Shown: in pieces, positions 61,974 through 64,000 of the stretch | Numbering within the stretch: the first letter of the stretch is position 1 | Layout of the letters: every line of letters starts with the position of its first letter | From: Lachnospiraceae bacterium | GTDB lineage: Bacteria > Bacillota > Clostridia > Lachnospirales > Lachnospiraceae | NCBI GenBank assembly: GCA_030537145.1 | Contig: JAUNON010000002.1 | Coordinates: 1-64,000 of the forward strand | Length of the DNA: 64,000 bases | Direction: 5' to 3' | Made by a program: the position numbers and the translations under genes | Notes under the pieces: generated by a model | Told to the model about the DNA's origin: nothing | The model's input: only the letters and a program-made list of their open reading frames with translations | The model's database searches: none

Positions 61974-63134
61974 TTAAAAGAATATTTCCCGCTTCCAAAT
62001 TTTCCCTGACGGCCTGTAAAATCCGCCGAAGCCCAGATCCTCCACCTCCACCACACAGCGGACCGCAGATATAAAATAAACGGTCAGCCGCAGCCTGGTG
62101 GCCCGGTTGGGACGCTCCGGAAAATCCGTCAGCCGCAGGATGTGAGACACTTCCTGCCCCCCGGTCATAGGCTTTGTAAGAATCGTAATACTCTTTTCTT
62201 CATCCGGAATAAATTCGCAGACATGATGGGCTTCATACCAGTTCACCCCGGCCGTCACCAAAGGATAATACATCTCTTTCCCCCGGATCCGCATAAAGAT
62301 CCCCAGATTCTCATAGATAATATCCTTTCCCATAAACAGCATATCCGGTGCCGTTAAAACTCCGGTACGCTCCATGGCCGCATAACAGGCCCCTTTGGTA
62401 AACAAATTTTTCCCCTGAAACGCATGGCGGTGATAACACAGGTATTGAAAGGAACGGACTGCCCAGGATTGGTCAAAATAATCGCCCATCAGGTAGCTGG
62501 TCACAACATTTCTGCGCTCAAACACCTTTTTCAGCAGTTCAAAAAACAGGCGGTCCCGCTCCTTATTCCATTCCTCCTGCGTGCGGTCCTCCCGCATGGC
62601 TTCCCTTACCGGCTGGCTGCCTGCCTCCTCCACTGTTACCAGCGCAGGCTTTGTAGATTTATCAATATGCAGCACATATCCGGTCATAACCTCATCCTGA
62701 TATTCCAGCAGAGCCACATCTCCGTTCCATAATTCCTTCTTCTGGTTAATCGTATAATAATAGAAGCTGGATTTATAATCCTGGAGAAAGATGTTCTTCC
62801 GCTGGATTCCCAACAGCCCCAGCGCCTCCGGGATACGCTCATCCAAAGGCTCCGTAAGCTGGGATACGCAGACCATAATCCGTATGTCCTGTATCTGACC
62901 CACGCCGGATACCAGCTCCAGAACGCTTCCCAAAAAGGCTGTCAGCGCATCCAGCGGCTTTTCCCTGTCGCAGGCTGCCGCCCAGGCCTCATCCGGCATC
63001 TCAACAGGAAAATTCTCATCCCCGCCGGGGCTGGCCGTTACCGGCTCCTTCATTGTATTATTATAGTAGGTAAGCTGCGCATATTTTTCACACAACTGCA
63101 AACCCAGGAGCAAGTCATTTCTTTCCTGAATCAT
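61974..63134 (-). CDS. DUF5716-type protein
   Basis: This 386-aa soluble protein starts MIQERNDLLLGLQLCEKYAQLTYYNN and has an actin/Hsp70-like feel (LLGIQRKNIFLQDYKSSFYYYTINQKKELWNGDVALLEYQ; FTKGACYAAMERTG), with a beta-sandwich-like C-terminus. I identify DUF5716 from memory of its Lachnospiraceae neighbourhood. Its start follows the DUF5717-like stop by about 15 bases. The biochemical role is unknown. Confidence 0.75.
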   Translation of the reverse strand: MIQERNDLLLGLQLCEKYAQLTYYNNTMKEPVTASPGGDENFPVEMPDEAWAAACDREKPLDALTAFLGSVLELVSGVGQIQDIRIMVCVSQLTEPLDERIPEALGLLGIQRKNIFLQDYKSSFYYYTINQKKELWNGDVALLEYQDEVMTGYVLHIDKSTKPALVTVEEAGSQPVREAMREDRTQEEWNKERDRLFFELLKKVFERRNVVTSYLMGDYFDQSWAVRSFQYLCYHRHAFQGKNLFTKGACYAAMERTGVLTAPDMLFMGKDIIYENLGIFMRIRGKEMYYPLVTAGVNWYEAHHVCEFIPDEEKSITILTKPMTGGQEVSHILRLTDFPERPNRATRLRLTVYFISAVRCVVEVEDLGFGGFYRPSGKIWKREIFF

Positions 63135-63149
63135 TCATATCACGCTTTC

Positions 63150-64000
63150 TTAGATCAGTGTAAAAATTTCTTTTGTCAGATAATCCAGTTGTCCGTAGGA
63201 TTCCAATGCCTCCGTCAGCTTCCCGGTATCCTGCTCCTCCTGTGCACGGCAGATGCGGTTCAGAAGATCGTAACGGGAACCGTTCTCCTCCGCCGCCCGT
63301 GCAGTAAGGATTCTTTTATCAGAGGTTTTCACCACCTGCTCCTCCCGCAGTTCCTGGGTATAGCATTCCAGCTCTTCCCCGTAAAACAGAATAAATTCCT
63401 TCACATAAATACCCTCAAAGCAGTTTTTCATAGGCTCCTGCAGGTATTCCTCCTGCTGTCCGCGGATCCGGTAATACAGCATCACCGTATCCTCCGGACT
63501 GGCCACATATTCCAGAAAAACCTTATCCTCAAGCTGATAGGGCCGCCGCAGCTTCAGCGGAAATGCCTGATAGAAGGCAAACCGCATCCCCCGGCCATTG
63601 TACTCCAAAAGCAGCTCTGAAACCATCCGCTCCTGCTCCGGAGTCAGGCTTACCATCCGTGAATAGTGTTCCAGCAGCGCCAAAAGACATACATCCTCCA
63701 GCTCCGCTCCATTCTGGTAATTTTTCTCAATATAAGTAAAGATCAGATCATTCACCGGCAGATCCTTCACAAAATACTCGTAAGCCTTCAGGATAATATA
63801 AGCCCGGCAGATCTTTTTCCTTCCCAATTTCCGATGATAGGAGGCAAAAATCTGTTCCGTCCCGGAGCTTCCTGTCCTGGTAAACAGCAGCAGGCTTAAG
63901 ATCTTCTCCTCCAGAACCATGGTGTCCAGCTCAAACTGGCGTCCCGTATTCCACAGCCGCTTCATATCTTCAATCGGGCCGTCATAATACATCAGCAGAT
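63150..64000 (-). CDS. C-terminal part of a DUF5717-like protein, cut by the right edge
   Basis: The frame is open to the window end; the first in-frame ATG is at 63992 but two more sense codons (both CTG) precede it, so the gene very likely starts outside. The visible 280 residues are mainly helical with many aromatic residues (ICRAYIILKAYEYFVKDLPVNDLIFTYIEKNYQNG). Full members are over 1000 aa as I recall. It begins the three-gene locus. Confidence 0.72.
   Translation of the reverse strand, partial: LLMYYDGPIEDMKRLWNTGRQFELDTMVLEEKILSLLLFTRTGSSGTEQIFASYHRKLGRKKICRAYIILKAYEYFVKDLPVNDLIFTYIEKNYQNGAELEDVCLLALLEHYSRMVSLTPEQERMVSELLLEYNGRGMRFAFYQAFPLKLRRPYQLEDKVFLEYVASPEDTVMLYYRIRGQQEEYLQEPMKNCFEGIYVKEFILFYGEELECYTQELREEQVVKTSDKRILTARAAEENGSRYDLLNRICRAQEEQDTGKLTEALESYGQLDYLTKEIFTLI

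Noticed and set aside
1-64000. Prophage, integrase, transposase or plasmid functions
   Set aside because: No phage structural gene, recombinase, transposase or replication protein was recognised in any frame; mobility is suggested only by small repeats.

Overview
The window looks like a chromosomal segment of an anaerobic Firmicute of the Lachnospiraceae type. The clues are AGGAGG-like ribosome binding sites, a long L17 (178 aa), a DUF5717/DUF5716 locus, a 4-hydroxybutyrate dehydrogenase of the Clostridium kluyveri kind, and many small palindromic intergenic repeats. No rRNA, tRNA, CRISPR array, prophage or transposase gene was found.

Left part (1-17.4 kb). The left edge carries, on the minus strand, a promoter and an L10-type leader, so rplJ probably lies just outside. 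A six-gene minus-strand polyamine operon follows (speA, speE, carboxynorspermidine dehydrogenase, nspC, aguA, aguB): arginine to agmatine to N-carbamoylputrescine to putrescine, then spermidine. Next is a minus-strand cluster of a BNR-repeat/solute-binding fusion protein, two sugar-type ABC permeases, an HlyD-type adaptor and a MacB/FtsX-like membrane protein, facing a divergent two-component system. These ~17 kb sit between rplKA and the rplJ leader, which are adjacent in most relatives.

Middle (17.4-30.2 kb). rpmG-secE-nusG-rplK-rplA is followed upstream by a catabolic region: aldehyde dehydrogenase, cytidylate kinase-like protein, NhaC-type antiporter, putrescine aminotransferase, a LuxR-type regulator, 4-hydroxybutyrate dehydrogenase, GABA aminotransferase and a PucR-type regulator. 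Together they describe putrescine to 4-aminobutanal to GABA to succinate semialdehyde to 4-hydroxybutyrate.

30.2-42.3 kb holds a cluster of a NEAT-like membrane protein, CbiK and an ABC exporter, several small enzymes (two GNAT proteins, an HD protein, a cyclophilin), and the rpmJ-rpsM-rpsK-rpsD-rpoA-rplQ operon with its own promoter and no infA in front.

42.3-64 kb holds an aldose epimerase, a NitT/TauT-type ABC importer, a peptide-type ABC importer with a fused double ATPase, a membrane protein gene that looks split by a repeat, two secreted proteins (SH3/YARHG and a zinc-finger protein with tandem repeats), purF-purB-purA, and a conserved Lachnospiraceae locus of unknown function running off the right edge.

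The most unusual signal is a compact RNA-like leader found just downstream of promoters at three unlinked genes (cyclophilin at 36.1 kb, purF at 61.0 kb, cytidylate kinase-like at 22.2 kb). Its two stems are kept by compensating changes and enclose a nearly invariant internal segment. I do not recognise it as a known riboswitch. Three further families of palindromic repeats mark module borders, and one appears to have split a gene.
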